From the IMG/VR virus record IMGVR_UViG_3300046714_000179, positions 1 through 41,785 of that record: a DNA stretch of 41,785 nucleotides. One strand, given 5' to 3'. Shown here piece by piece: positions 1 to 8,015 of this stretch. Under the pieces are notes generated by a model. That model was not told the origin of the DNA, did not search any database, and saw only the letters and a list, made by a program, of their open reading frames with translations. Position numbers and translations under genes: made by a program. Numbering within the stretch: the stretch's first letter is position 1; the number at the start of each line of letters is the position of its first letter. The DNA is from a virus.

Positions 1-142
1 AGGGGTGGGTGTGGTGGGGCAGAGAGTTGGGCGGAGCGTCATAAAACATGACCATCTTCTCGCGGATCGGCAGCAGAGACTGGAGCCGCTCCATACCCGC
101 TGCGAACTTCTTGTCCGTACCCACACTCACAATCGTCCTCAC
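1..142 (-). CDS. partial protein, possibly a sugar-transferase, N-terminus only
   Basis: A reading frame starts with GTG at 142, overlapping the stop of the previous gene (GTGA), with GGAGG six bases ahead, and stays open to the left edge. Only 47 residues are visible. They begin MRTIVSVGTDKKF and continue with a basic helix and MVMFYDAPP. The opening beta-strand and the position at the end of a glycosyltransferase run suggest another nucleotide-sugar enzyme, but no catalytic motif is in view. Identity is inferred from context. Confidence 0.55.
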   Translation of the reverse strand, partial: MRTIVSVGTDKKFAAGMERLQSLLPIREKMVMFYDAPPNSLPHHTHP

Positions 143-807
143 CGATTTCCTCCAGCAAATCCGTTGGCTCGTCTTTCACCTAGAACTCTCATCCCCAGCT
201 CACGATTGGCATCCGAGTCCTGTCTCCTATAGACCTCATCGTGAGGCACATTGGTCCCGATCCAATGCTGGTGTTGGAAGGTCAGGTGGCGGGCATCGAC
301 AACGACACCGTCGCGGCGTGCCATCTCAGAGAAGTCGCAGTCGGCATAGTAGCCCACGTATTGAGGGCAGAAGAAGTTGCCGATCTGTTCATAGTAAGGC
401 CGCGTGATGATCGAGTGCAGCATACACCGCATCCACTCATCGTCGGCTGGACTGGTCCCACTCTTGACCTCAACAGCATACGGTTGGTCGAGCGATGGGA
501 TAGCGGCGAGGAGTGCCGTGTCCCAGTGAGGCGGGGGGAACATGTCATCGGCGGCAGTGATAAGGACCTGGCCAGTGGACACCAGTCCTGCGGCATTCCA
601 CGCATCGACAGCGCATGGTCTATCGGCGTTTATGACAAGCTTGATGCCGCCTGAGTCTGAAAGCTCGCTGATACCATCATCCACACCGAGGATGTACTCG
701 ACACGGCTCCAGTCATCACAATTGTCCCGCCAACATTCATAGGCTTTGCGCCAGCCATCTGGCAGCCGTGCGGTCGCATGACACAGAGAAAAGGTGGGCC
801 TACTCAT
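139..807 (-). CDS. glycosyltransferase-like protein (GT-A fold)
   Basis: A 222-residue protein. The ATG at 807 is preferred over an upstream in-frame start because it overlaps the previous stop by eight bases (ATGAGTAG), as elsewhere in this operon. The sequence opens with MSRPTFSLCHATARLP, has a VEYILGVDDG strand near residue 40, and a TAADDMFPPPHWD segment near residue 85 that resembles the DXD metal/nucleotide-sugar site of GT-A enzymes. It is shorter than a typical GT2 enzyme. It probably transfers a sugar in the cytoplasm, but donor and acceptor (host surface glycan, phage DNA or virion) cannot be read from sequence. One exact copy of the 11-mer TTCTAGGTGAA lies inside it at 175-185. Confidence 0.6.
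   Translation of the reverse strand: MSRPTFSLCHATARLPDGWRKAYECWRDNCDDWSRVEYILGVDDGISELSDSGGIKLVINADRPCAVDAWNAAGLVSTGQVLITAADDMFPPPHWDTALLAAIPSLDQPYAVEVKSGTSPADDEWMRCMLHSIITRPYYEQIGNFFCPQYVGYYADCDFSEMARRDGVVVDARHLTFQHQHWIGTNVPHDEVYRRQDSDANRELGMRVLGERRANGFAGGNR
175..185 (-). repeat. operator-like 11-mer TTCTAGGTGAA inside a gene
   Basis: Exact copy on the minus strand within the glycosyltransferase-like gene 139-807. No promoter is evident around it; it may be a roadblock-type site or chance. Confidence 0.6.
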
Positions 808-1501
808 AGACCAGTCCAGGGATTCTAGGGAAGTGTTCTGCTCCGATGGCAGGCTTGCCCTCACTATTGGTCAGGCCGCAGTTGTGGATGACAGGCGTAT
901 GGATATATCCGACGTGCCCATGATCCGCCTTGATCTTCTGACAGATGGCAAAGTCCTCCGACTGACACACGCCTTTAGCGTGCTGGTCATAGGGTCCGTA
1001 TTGGTCCCATGTAGACCACTTCATCAGGTGTGAATAGCCAGCGACCGCGTCCGTCAGATCCACCCCCTCGCCTTCATGCAAGGCCGTAGTCAGCGCCCCG
1101 TCACGCAGCCCATGGAATGGATGCCGGTACCCACCTAAGATACAGACGTTCAAACTGTGTACAAAGTCCAGACGGTCGGTCATGATGTCGAGCCAGCGTG
1201 GGGTGAAGGCGATATCGTTGTCACTATGATAGAGATAATCCCCGCGCCCAAAAAACCTCTCGCTCGCCCATACGCCCACATTGCGTAGAAATCCTACGAT
1301 GGATACCGAGTGAAGAAATGTGACGATCTCAATATTCCCATAGCCCTCATAGCGCCGGAGGATCTGCGTGGTCTCAGGCCAGGAGCCATCATCGACGACC
1401 GTTAGATTGAACGCACTCTTGTCCGTGTGCATGTAGAGAGTGCGGAGAGTTTGTTCGGTGAGTCGCGGGCGGTCTTTGACCAATAAAATGATGTTGTTCA
1501 T
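800..1501 (-). CDS. family 2-like glycosyltransferase
   Basis: A 233-residue GT-A type enzyme. The N-terminus MNNIILLVKDRP leads to a VVDDGS element near residue 35, the classical GT2 nucleotide-binding strand. YHSDNDIAF near residue 91 supplies the DXD-type metal site. The C-terminal CGLTNSEGK region has no assigned role. The ATG overlaps the previous stop as ATGA, so translation is probably coupled to the upstream glycosyltransferase. Likely role: adding a hexose to a glycan or to a modified base. The substrate is unknown. Confidence 0.75.
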   Translation of the reverse strand: MNNIILLVKDRPRLTEQTLRTLYMHTDKSAFNLTVVDDGSWPETTQILRRYEGYGNIEIVTFLHSVSIVGFLRNVGVWASERFFGRGDYLYHSDNDIAFTPRWLDIMTDRLDFVHSLNVCILGGYRHPFHGLRDGALTTALHEGEGVDLTDAVAGYSHLMKWSTWDQYGPYDQHAKGVCQSEDFAICQKIKADHGHVGYIHTPVIHNCGLTNSEGKPAIGAEHFPRIPGLVYE

Positions 1502-2196
1502 GGCTTCACCTGGAAAGGCAGCACGCCTCTATATGTCTCATAGATCCACCGATGCGGCAGGCGATGATCCTCCTCCATCGAATGACCTTGCAACCACTTG
1601 GCCTCTCGATAGGTCGGCTTGGTCGATGATCCGCCGCCATGATGAGAGACTGAGACCCCGACCATCCGTATCTCCTTACCATCCTTCGCCGCCTCGCACG
1701 CGAGCCATGTATCGAGGCAATGGTGGGTCAGATGGGAGACGGGCCAGCCGCCGCGCGCCATCAACCAGTCACGCCGCACCGCCATAAAGAACGCATCCAA
1801 GACTGCGACCCTACATGACCGCGTCTCCTGCTCGCCGTGCGTCTGCCAGTCTGTCTGGTTGCTGCGATAGCCGTAGCGGGCCAGATCGTTGAGGCGATAA
1901 GGCTTTTTGTAGAGATCCGGGTGGCCCAATGCCAATGCCCCGCCCAGGCCGACTGCGACTACGCCAGGAGTAAACTCAGCCATCACTCTCTCCAGCCAGT
2001 CGGCATCGTGGATAGTTACGTCATCGTGTACCAGGATCAAACATTCTGAGTCAGAATCTTCGAGCAGATGTTGATAGGATTGGCAGGGAGTGAAGGCGTT
2101 GTCCCTGTTGTCAAACACCCGTACTATCAGTTCAGATGGACCTGAGTGGATTAAACCTACGCCGCCACAGGCCACGGACATTACTTCGTGGGTCAT
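1498..2196 (-). CDS. family 2-like glycosyltransferase
   Basis: A 232-residue protein of the GT-A type. It has CLILVHDDVTIHDADWLERV near residues 52-71, the strand-HDD-metal site arrangement of GT2 enzymes, and a DAFFMAVRRD segment followed by a conserved-looking HHCLDTWLACEA helix. The start ATG overlaps the stop of the GT4-type gene upstream (ATGA). A copy of the palindrome TTCTGASTCAGAAT lies inside it at 2044-2057, where it encodes SDSE. The acceptor is unknown. Confidence 0.7.
   Translation of the reverse strand: MTHEVMSVACGGVGLIHSGPSELIVRVFDNRDNAFTPCQSYQHLLEDSDSECLILVHDDVTIHDADWLERVMAEFTPGVVAVGLGGALALGHPDLYKKPYRLNDLARYGYRSNQTDWQTHGEQETRSCRVAVLDAFFMAVRRDWLMARGGWPVSHLTHHCLDTWLACEAAKDGKEIRMVGVSVSHHGGGSSTKPTYREAKWLQGHSMEEDHRLPHRWIYETYRGVLPFQVKP
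2044..2057. repeat. palindrome TTCTGASTCAGAAT, copy 1
   Basis: TTCTGAGTCAGAAT inside the glycosyltransferase gene 1498-2196. Central base G on the plus strand. Confidence 0.9.
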
Positions 2197-3374
2197 GCCA
2201 GCCCCTCTCTAAACCACCGCATCCACACATGCTTGAGCTTGTCCCATCCCAGATGCTCCACTCTCCCCCGCATCTTCTCCCCCACCCCCTGCCAGTCCTC
2301 TCTGTGGGCCTCGATCTGCGCCTTGGCCCGCGATGCAAACCCATAGCCACTCAACACCGCGCGCCGCACATCATGCACAGTGTCCACTCGATAGGCCACT
2401 GGAGGCACCTTGCAATTGTCCTCGACCAGCTCCTGCCCCGCTGCATAATCCGTCACCACGCAAGGCGTCCCACATGCCATGCTCTCCGCGATGGGGAAAC
2501 CAAATCCCTCACCCGCTGAGGGCAATATCGTGCAGTCGCAGGCGCTATATCGCAGGGCCAGTTGTGCGTCATCCATCTCCGTCGTGACTTCCAGACAGTC
2601 AGCCACACCATAATCTGTCGCCAGCGCATAGAGATTGTAGTATCGAATCATCGTGTCTGTGTGGACCCAGAAACGAAACTTGTTGCCCAAGTCCGCGCGC
2701 AATATCGCCGCTGCCTCGAACGCCACCGGCCAGTCTTTGCGCGATTGGTTGGCCATATTACATCCGACCACGATGTTATCTGGATTGGCCCCCAATGCCC
2801 TCTGATCTTCCCTCGCATAGATGCGAAATTTATCCATCCATATCCCGTGCGGTATCCAGTCCACGGGCCGCGTCCTCCGCACGACCCCCGCCCCCCACTC
2901 ACTCGCCGCCAGCAGCCGGTCATACCCGGCCGCTGCCTGCACCATACCCACCGGCAGCCCCATCTCATCCGGGCCGGTGCTATCGACCGGCACATAGCCC
3001 CACTTGTAGAAATTTCGACCTGAGCCTAGGAATCTGCCCAGGTCGGGGGGGAGAGAGCGGGTCTCACTGAGCCACAACATCCGGCTCAGGTCCCACAAGG
3101 ACATGACGATCCCCGCATCCTCCCCTGCAAAGTCGGTCCAACATTCGGCCAGATAGTTGCTCCCCCATTGGCCATCTTGTGGGAAGGAGTAGGAGGTCCA
3201 GGGGAACTGCCGCCGCCCGACGCCTCCCATCCCCATATAGGCCACGCGCCATTCAGGCTGTGTGCATAAGAGGCTAGCTAGATCGCGTCCCACCCTTCCG
3301 AGTCCTGTAGTTTTATCTGGGCTGTCGGAAATAAGAAGTATAGGGTTAGAGAACTGCTTGAATTTTAATTTCAC
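2193..3374 (-). CDS. family 4-like glycosyltransferase (GT-B fold)
   Basis: A 393-residue GT-B enzyme. The N-terminal half has a DKTTGLGRVGRDL loop, typical of the acceptor domain. The C-terminal half carries LPSAGEGFGFPIAESMACG, the E-x7-E motif of retaining GT4 enzymes (near residues 285-305), followed by TPCVVTDYAAGQELV. The start is GTG at 3374, overlapping the HNH gene's stop (GTGA). It heads a run of three or more further glycosyltransferase-like genes, which together could build or modify a short glycan. Whether the target is host LPS/capsule or phage DNA is open. Confidence 0.85.
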   Translation of the reverse strand: MKLKFKQFSNPILLISDSPDKTTGLGRVGRDLASLLCTQPEWRVAYMGMGGVGRRQFPWTSYSFPQDGQWGSNYLAECWTDFAGEDAGIVMSLWDLSRMLWLSETRSLPPDLGRFLGSGRNFYKWGYVPVDSTGPDEMGLPVGMVQAAAGYDRLLAASEWGAGVVRRTRPVDWIPHGIWMDKFRIYAREDQRALGANPDNIVVGCNMANQSRKDWPVAFEAAAILRADLGNKFRFWVHTDTMIRYYNLYALATDYGVADCLEVTTEMDDAQLALRYSACDCTILPSAGEGFGFPIAESMACGTPCVVTDYAAGQELVEDNCKVPPVAYRVDTVHDVRRAVLSGYGFASRAKAQIEAHREDWQGVGEKMRGRVEHLGWDKLKHVWMRWFREGLA

Positions 3375-3886
3375 GCGGTGATTCTCCGCCGCTTAGTGAA
3401 CGGCCTAGGCGCACGCCGGTTTGCCCTTTGCTGCTTTGCTGTAGCCCAACGGCAGTTCTCAGGGCTATAATTACCGTCGTTGTCTACGCGGTCTATCGAG
3501 AGTTTGGGGCTTGGCTTCGGGCCAATGTCCCGCATAAAGTTCTGGAAACTATCGCGCCATTGTGGGCATACCGATATGCCACGCGCACCGTAGTACTCAT
3601 AGTGTGGGTTGTTGGGGTTGTAGCAACGTGCCAGCATACCAGACCAGGAGTTGTATTCTGCTGTTCCGTACAAACCGTGCTTGAAATTTCGGTTTGCCGT
3701 AATCTCGGAGTTTAAACAACCGCACGAATTGGAAACACCTTTTAGCAAACTCCCTTTGGAAATGGCCTTGGAGTTTCCGCAAGAGCAAACGCATTCCCAG
3801 TAAGACTGGTGATTTCGATACTCAACAAAACCGATCACCAACAGCCTTCCGAATGTCCTTCCAGCTAGTTCTATTTTGGCTGACAT
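3371..3886 (-). CDS. HNH endonuclease, zinc-ribbon/AP2-associated phage type
   Basis: A 171-residue protein with the layout of a common phage HNH family: N-terminal GRLLVIGF strand, Cys pairs in CVCSCGN and SCGCLN (zinc ribbon, residues 30-60), a YNSWSGMLARCYN segment, and C-terminal SIDRVDNDGNYSPENCRWA, the DNA-binding/nuclease core of this family. It may be a homing endonuclease or a nicking enzyme. It sits between a DUF3008-like gene and the glycosyltransferase run, overlapping the latter by four bases. Free-standing nucleases like this often spread independently of neighbouring genes. Confidence 0.85.
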   Translation of the reverse strand: MSAKIELAGRTFGRLLVIGFVEYRNHQSYWECVCSCGNSKAISKGSLLKGVSNSCGCLNSEITANRNFKHGLYGTAEYNSWSGMLARCYNPNNPHYEYYGARGISVCPQWRDSFQNFMRDIGPKPSPKLSIDRVDNDGNYSPENCRWATAKQQRANRRAPRPFTKRRRITA

Positions 3887-3888
3887 GT

Positions 3889-4065
3889 TTATTTCTTCTT
3901 GGCCATGGATACCTTCCTCGGCAATCCCTTCTCCTTGGTTGATGCAAACTCATGTAACTGGCCTTTAGACATTTTGAGCAGGCCCTTGTTCTTCCCACTC
4001 AGCTTGTCTGGATGGTGCTCCGCGATGGCCATCGCCACTCGTTGATTCTCACTCACAGCAGGCAT
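3889..4065 (-). CDS. DUF3008-like small basic protein
   Basis: A 58-residue lysine-rich protein. The ATG at 4065 is chosen over a start 36 bases upstream because AAGGAGA lies eight bases ahead of it. The sequence MPAVSENQRVAMAIA, then LSKGQLHEFAST-like spacing ending in KGLPRKV, matches the pattern of the small phage family DUF3008, whose function is unknown. The tail VSMAKKK suggests nucleic-acid contact. It is the first gene after a promoter with an operator-like 11-mer (4248-4288) and a leader of about 185 bases. Confidence 0.65.
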   Translation of the reverse strand: MPAVSENQRVAMAIAEHHPDKLSGKNKGLLKMSKGQLHEFASTKEKGLPRKVSMAKKK

Positions 4066-4247
4066 GGAAGGTTCTCCTTGCCAAAGATTATAGTGCCTCA
4101 CTGGTATTACGTCGCCGTCCAGATCCGTGAACTTCCGCTGGTTTAGGACGCCCCGGTATCCCGGAGACTTTTACATGGGGTACCACCAAACCTATTCCAG
4201 AGCCGGTTTTCTTAACCACGGGTTGAAAAACAACTTGGCACTCAAGT

Positions 4248-4288
4248 TTCACCTATAAAGTGTAAGACAGGAAGGTGTGAGGTGTCAA
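4248..4288 (-). promoter_or_regulatory. sigma70-like promoter with operator-like 11-mer (P1)
   Basis: On the minus strand: TTGACA (4288-4283), 18 bases, TACACT (4264-4259), followed at once by TTATAGGTGAA (4258-4248), one mismatch from the repeated 11-mer TTCTAGGTGAA. It would drive the DUF3008-like, HNH and glycosyltransferase genes. The 11-mer would cover the transcription start, which suits repression. Confidence 0.65.
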
Positions 4289-4295
4289 CAAAAAT

Positions 4296-4538
4296 CTAGC
4301 GAATCTTTTGGATCAATGGGCAGCCGCGCGCTACGAGCTTGTGCTCGACCACTAGATCCTTCGATTGCGCGTCCCGATTGTAGGCAATGCGCTGCACAAA
4401 GGCCACTGACTTCTTCGTCTCCTCGGCCACTCTCGACAGGACGCCGTGATTCTTCTTGATCCAATTCTGGATACGTTGTTCGGCAGTCGAGAGAGCGCGC
4501 TGCTTGCGCGACGGGGAGGACGTGGCAGTAGCACTCAT
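4296..4538 (-). CDS. small putative helix-turn-helix protein
   Basis: An 80-residue basic protein. After a Ser/Thr-rich start it has QRIQNWIKKNHGVLSRVAEE then KKSVAFVQRIAYNRDAQSKD, a helix-turn-helix-like pattern (residues 20-60). No Shine-Dalgarno precedes the ATG. Instead TTGACA-17-TAAACT ends six bases before it, so the message is probably leaderless. A small DNA-binding protein with its own promoter, between replication genes and the HNH/glycosyltransferase operon, could be a regulator. This is inferred, not shown. Confidence 0.6.
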   Translation of the reverse strand: MSATATSSPSRKQRALSTAEQRIQNWIKKNHGVLSRVAEETKKSVAFVQRIAYNRDAQSKDLVVEHKLVARGCPLIQKIR

Positions 4539-4544
4539 AGGGAC

Positions 4545-4573
4545 AGTTTATAGGTTAAGCGGTGGGCTGTCAA
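4545..4573 (-). promoter_or_regulatory. leaderless promoter of the 80-residue HTH-like gene
   Basis: TTGACA (4573-4568), 17-base spacer, TAAACT (4550-4545), then six bases (GTCCCT) and ATG at 4538. The expected start of transcription falls at or next to the start codon, and there is no AGGAG-like element. This is the clearest of the leaderless-type starts. Confidence 0.75.
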
Positions 4574-4938
4574 TCCTCCGCACCAATCGACGGCAGCTCA
4601 CACACCCAATACCCCTCGCCTTCTTTGAAACTCATTTCGATCTGTGCCGGGGAGACACCGTTTTCCACCAATAGCTCCCTATCGAGAGATCGGCGGCCAG
4701 CTCGATAGCCCACCACGCAACAGAGATCGCCTACGCGCGTCCCAATGGTTCCATCGTCAGCCACTAACCCGTGCTGTTGCACCAGATCAACGATCTCTGT
4801 CTTGATCTCTTTGAGCCGCTTCTCCACTCCTTTCAGCGAATGCGCTTCTCTGAGCAGAGTGTCTAGTTTATGCCTCACACCCCTAGAGGCCGCGCTGGTC
4901 TCCGGCAGATTGAGCAATTGGTCATCGGATCGTTTCAC
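4570..4938 (-). CDS. hypothetical phage protein with coiled coil
   Basis: A 122-residue protein starting with GTG, overlapping the polymerase stop (GTGA). Residues 24-55 form a charged helix (KLDTLLREAHSLKGVEKRLK), then a conserved-looking C-terminal part, RSLDRELLVENGVSPAQIEM, close to segments seen in phage proteins next to recombination genes. Its position directly behind the DNA polymerase suggests a replication accessory role. I do not recognise a named family. Confidence 0.7.
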   Translation of the reverse strand: MKRSDDQLLNLPETSAASRGVRHKLDTLLREAHSLKGVEKRLKEIKTEIVDLVQQHGLVADDGTIGTRVGDLCCVVGYRAGRRSLDRELLVENGVSPAQIEMSFKEGEGYWVCELPSIGAED

Positions 4939-6407
4939 GATTTAGTCCACCTTTCTAGAATTTTACCGTCACTCCTGATTGGCACGCGGCACAACTCCCG
5001 GCCGGTCGAGCGGCAAAAAAGCACATTGTCCATCACTTCACCTAGAACTGCCTGTACTGTCTCCGCGTCATCCTCCGGCACCTCGACCAATAGCTCATCG
5101 TGGATGCTTAGGATTGGCGCGGCGTCGATGCCATATTCGGTCAAAAGGTCAAACCTCTCTTGCGCCTCTCCCATCGCCAAACGCATCAAATCGGCAGCAA
5201 ATCCCTGTATTCCATGGTTGCATCCACGCCGCACACCGGCCGATTGGACGTAAGAGTGGTAGGAGCTTACCTCGGGCATACGTAGCACTCGACCGCACGC
5301 TGTCCAAACAATCTTCCAGCGCCGCATCTTGGATTCTTCATCTTGCAAATAAACACGGACGCCTTCATAGAGTGCATACCAGTCGTCGATCAGTTTCTTG
5401 CAACCAGCCTCCGACAACCATGCCGGAAAAGCGATCTTGAGACGCGAAAACGAATCGCACAATTGCTCATACAAACCGACCTCAGTTGTCCCATAGACAA
5501 TAGAGAAGTTCGCCGTCTTGGCACTAATCCTACGCGTGACCGCGTCCGTACTCCCCTCAGACCCGCCGAACAATCCCTCGGCCGTTTTCTCATGCACATC
5601 GCCGTCCGCCACATAGACCGCGACTAAGACCGGATCGCCGGATCTGTCAGCCAGCAGCCGCAGCTCGATCTGGCTCCAATCCCTCTGGACGATCTTATGT
5701 CCTATCGAGGCAATAAACCCGGCGCGGATCTCCTTGCCCAAGTCCCCTTTTATGGGGATATTTTGCAGATTCGGCCCCTTGGAAGAGAATCTGGCAGGAG
5801 TGCGCGTTGTTAGGATCTGAGTATGTACACGCCATTCGTCACTCCAGTGGTGCCTTCCACATACCGGACAATCATGTCCCTTTGGGTGGAATCTAGCCCG
5901 TCGTACCATGGCCCGCGCATAGGTGGATTCGAGCTTGGAGTTTTCCCTGTATTCGAGGATTAGCGGGACGACTGGGTGACTCCTTTTGAGCTGCTCAAGG
6001 GTCTTTTTCCCTGTCGATAGCCGGTCGCCGCCTTTGGTCTTTTTGACTTTGACCCCTGCCGTTCCATCGAGTCGCAGAGTTGTATACAGTAATTCAGCGA
6101 CCTTTGCGCTTGACTCAACGTTAAAGCCAAACCCCTCATCAGATGGTTCATCTTCATCAGATCCATCATCGCCACTTACCTCCAAAAATCTGTCCAGCGC
6201 CTCGGCCGGTATCTCGTTCAAGATATCGGCGCGCAAATCGGCCATCCGCGCGGTCAGTCGCCGCGATAGATCGGAAAAGTGCTGCGGGTCAATGCGGAAG
6301 CCGTTCCTTTGCATCTTGCGAAGCATCGGGATAGGGAGGAGATCCAACCGTCTGACGTTCTCTGGATCTGGGCGATCCGGTAGTTGGATTCCGCCGTAGA
6401 GTGGCAT
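4935..6407 (-). CDS. family A DNA polymerase, polymerase domain only
   Basis: 490 residues, the Klenow-type polymerase without the exonuclease, which is in the next gene upstream. Motif A is RDWSQIELR (Asp 243; Trp where Tyr/Phe is usual). Motif B is RRISAKTANFSIVYG (292-306, with the O-helix Arg, Lys, Phe and Tyr). Motif C is SIHDELLVEV (HDE 436-438). All catalytic residues are present. A CPVCGRHH segment (180-187) between thumb and palm looks like a small zinc knuckle. GAGGAAA five to six bases before the ATG shows independent initiation, 61 bases after the exonuclease gene. It replicates phage DNA, presumably with the exonuclease protein and the VirE-type and Fe-S helicases. Confidence 0.95.
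   Translation of the reverse strand: MPLYGGIQLPDRPDPENVRRLDLLPIPMLRKMQRNGFRIDPQHFSDLSRRLTARMADLRADILNEIPAEALDRFLEVSGDDGSDEDEPSDEGFGFNVESSAKVAELLYTTLRLDGTAGVKVKKTKGGDRLSTGKKTLEQLKRSHPVVPLILEYRENSKLESTYARAMVRRARFHPKGHDCPVCGRHHWSDEWRVHTQILTTRTPARFSSKGPNLQNIPIKGDLGKEIRAGFIASIGHKIVQRDWSQIELRLLADRSGDPVLVAVYVADGDVHEKTAEGLFGGSEGSTDAVTRRISAKTANFSIVYGTTEVGLYEQLCDSFSRLKIAFPAWLSEAGCKKLIDDWYALYEGVRVYLQDEESKMRRWKIVWTACGRVLRMPEVSSYHSYVQSAGVRRGCNHGIQGFAADLMRLAMGEAQERFDLLTEYGIDAAPILSIHDELLVEVPEDDAETVQAVLGEVMDNVLFCRSTGRELCRVPIRSDGKILERWTKS
5037..5047 (-). repeat. operator-like 11-mer TTCTAGGTGAA inside the polymerase gene
   Basis: Exact copy on the minus strand near the 3' end of the polymerase gene. No promoter is evident around it. 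Confidence 0.6.
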
Positions 6408-6468
6408 CTTTTCCTCTCGATTTCCCGCAATAGTTGCGCCAAACTAACGCCTTGGACCAAGCCAATTC

Positions 6469-7833
6469 TCACGCCGCTACCCTCCATTCTTCCTGCACAA
6501 TCCTCCTCCGCTCGCCCTCCAGCCAGTGCGCCAGCCGGAGCGTCCAATCGGCGTCCCCACACGCATATTGGACTTGCTGCTCCAGCGGCGCGTGGACGAT
6601 AGATCGGCGAGGCATCCGCCCAACCGCTCGCTCGACCTCGTCCAGCCACGGCCTGCCTATCAGCCGAGGCTTCTCTATGCCTTTGTCATTCTTGGGCAGT
6701 TCCCAGGGATCGTAGTCGGAGTCCAAGCGGACCATGACGCGGCGCAGAACGGCCTCTGCTTCGTGCGGCTTTTGGGTCACGCGGACTTTCGTCTTGAGCT
6801 GCTCGCGGATCTCAGTCCGCATTTCGCCACTCACATGCCCTAGAGCCTCCGCCATCCACGACTCCAGGACCGCTTTTGAGTGTGGCGTTACGACCTCATC
6901 ATAGGAAGTCATCCGATAGCCAAACACTCTATAGACTGCGGCCTTTAGCCCTTGGGGGAGGTTTCCGAGGTGAAATAGTTCTTGCATCGTATCTCGACAA
7001 CTAGAAACTCTAATCCCAAGGTCTTCAAGGATCTGGAGGTCGAAAGTTGCATTATGCAGGATGACCTCTCTGTCTCGTAATACCGCCGCGAATTCGGAGA
7101 GGCAACCGCGATCTTCGGCCAGGACCATATAGGCCCTTCCTGGCGTACAGCTAAACTGTACTGAGTAGGGTCGCCCTTCGTCGGTCTCCGTATCCACCGA
7201 AACAGGACCTGATAACGGTTCGGCATGGCGGTACGAGCTGATGAGTTTATAAACTGCGAGTTTTTTCGGTTCATTCGGTACTCCCCATCGATGCCTCATC
7301 CACATACCCAACCTCTCCCAGTCCTCCAGGAGCGGCGTCATCAAGCGCGTCAAATGCAGCCCAGCGGCCGGATGATACATCGGCACAACGGCGCATTTAT
7401 GCCCATAAATCTCGGCGGCGCGCGGAAATCCATGCTCCAACTCCAGATCGATCCCTGGAACTAGCGAACATGCTGTCGCCCCGCACAAGACCACGATCTC
7501 CGGCCGGACGGTCAATATCTCTTCTCTTAGATGGTTGGGAGTGCAGACTGCGAGGAGGGAGTCGGCTGGACGCACGTCTACGCCGTTGCGCTCGCATCTG
7601 CACTGCACCATGTTGGTGACAAAGACATCGTTGCGGTCCAACCCTGCGAGGCGCAAATATGTCTCATCGAGTTCTTGCCCAGCTTTTCCGCAAAATGGCA
7701 CGCCTGTCTTGGCCTCATTCCACCCCGGCCCCTCGCCGATCACACAGACCTTGGCATCGATAGGTCCATCGGGCAAGACTTGCCTTTGCCCATGACTACA
7801 GGAGGTGCAGCGGCTATAGGTCCACTGGCTCAC
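6469..7833 (-). CDS. uracil-DNA glycosylase / 3'-5' exonuclease fusion
   Basis: 454 residues, two domains. Residues 1-175 are a family 4-type uracil-DNA glycosylase: GEGPGWNEA (33-41), Cys 9, 12, 80 and 97 spaced like the 4Fe-4S ligands of that family, and MYHPAAGLH (152-160). Residues 205-445 are a DnaQ-like proofreading exonuclease: VDTET (Asp 214, Glu 216), HNATFDLQIL (Asp 265) and YACGDAD (Tyr 423, Asp 427). SPO1-type phage polymerases carry a glycosylase-like domain ahead of exonuclease and polymerase. Here the polymerase is separate. GTG start overlaps the previous stop (GTGA). It likely removes or senses uracil and proofreads for the polymerase encoded next. Confidence 0.85.
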   Translation of the reverse strand: MSQWTYSRCTSCSHGQRQVLPDGPIDAKVCVIGEGPGWNEAKTGVPFCGKAGQELDETYLRLAGLDRNDVFVTNMVQCRCERNGVDVRPADSLLAVCTPNHLREEILTVRPEIVVLCGATACSLVPGIDLELEHGFPRAAEIYGHKCAVVPMYHPAAGLHLTRLMTPLLEDWERLGMWMRHRWGVPNEPKKLAVYKLISSYRHAEPLSGPVSVDTETDEGRPYSVQFSCTPGRAYMVLAEDRGCLSEFAAVLRDREVILHNATFDLQILEDLGIRVSSCRDTMQELFHLGNLPQGLKAAVYRVFGYRMTSYDEVVTPHSKAVLESWMAEALGHVSGEMRTEIREQLKTKVRVTQKPHEAEAVLRRVMVRLDSDYDPWELPKNDKGIEKPRLIGRPWLDEVERAVGRMPRRSIVHAPLEQQVQYACGDADWTLRLAHWLEGERRRIVQEEWRVAA

Positions 7834-8015
7834 TCGACTGTCCCATCCTGCAACACTATCTCGTCCGATCTATAGATCCGCCAGCGCGTGCCCTTGGGCT
7901 GCCCCGCATCCAGGATGAGCTTGAGGAAATCCTCCGCCATCTTCTGCGTGGCGCAAATCGCCTGTTGCGCCCGGTCCTTGCCCGGTATCTCGACCCAAAC
8001 CCTATACCTCAGCAC
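7830..8015 (-). CDS. hypothetical small protein
   Basis: 61 residues, starting with GTG at 8015 (GGAGG six bases ahead) inside the end of the ERCC4-type nuclease gene, and ending in a GTGA overlap with the glycosylase-exonuclease gene. The pattern is strand-helix-strand: YRVWVEIPGKD, AICATQKMAEDFLKLILD, WRIYRSDEIVLQ. No named family recognised. Coupling on both sides supports real translation. Confidence 0.7.
   Translation of the reverse strand: MLRYRVWVEIPGKDRAQQAICATQKMAEDFLKLILDAGQPKGTRWRIYRSDEIVLQDGTVE

Noticed and set aside
1505-1515. TTCACCTGGAA as a further operator copy
   Set aside because: It has one mismatch and no promoter around it. Single-mismatch copies of an 11-mer are expected by chance in this length.
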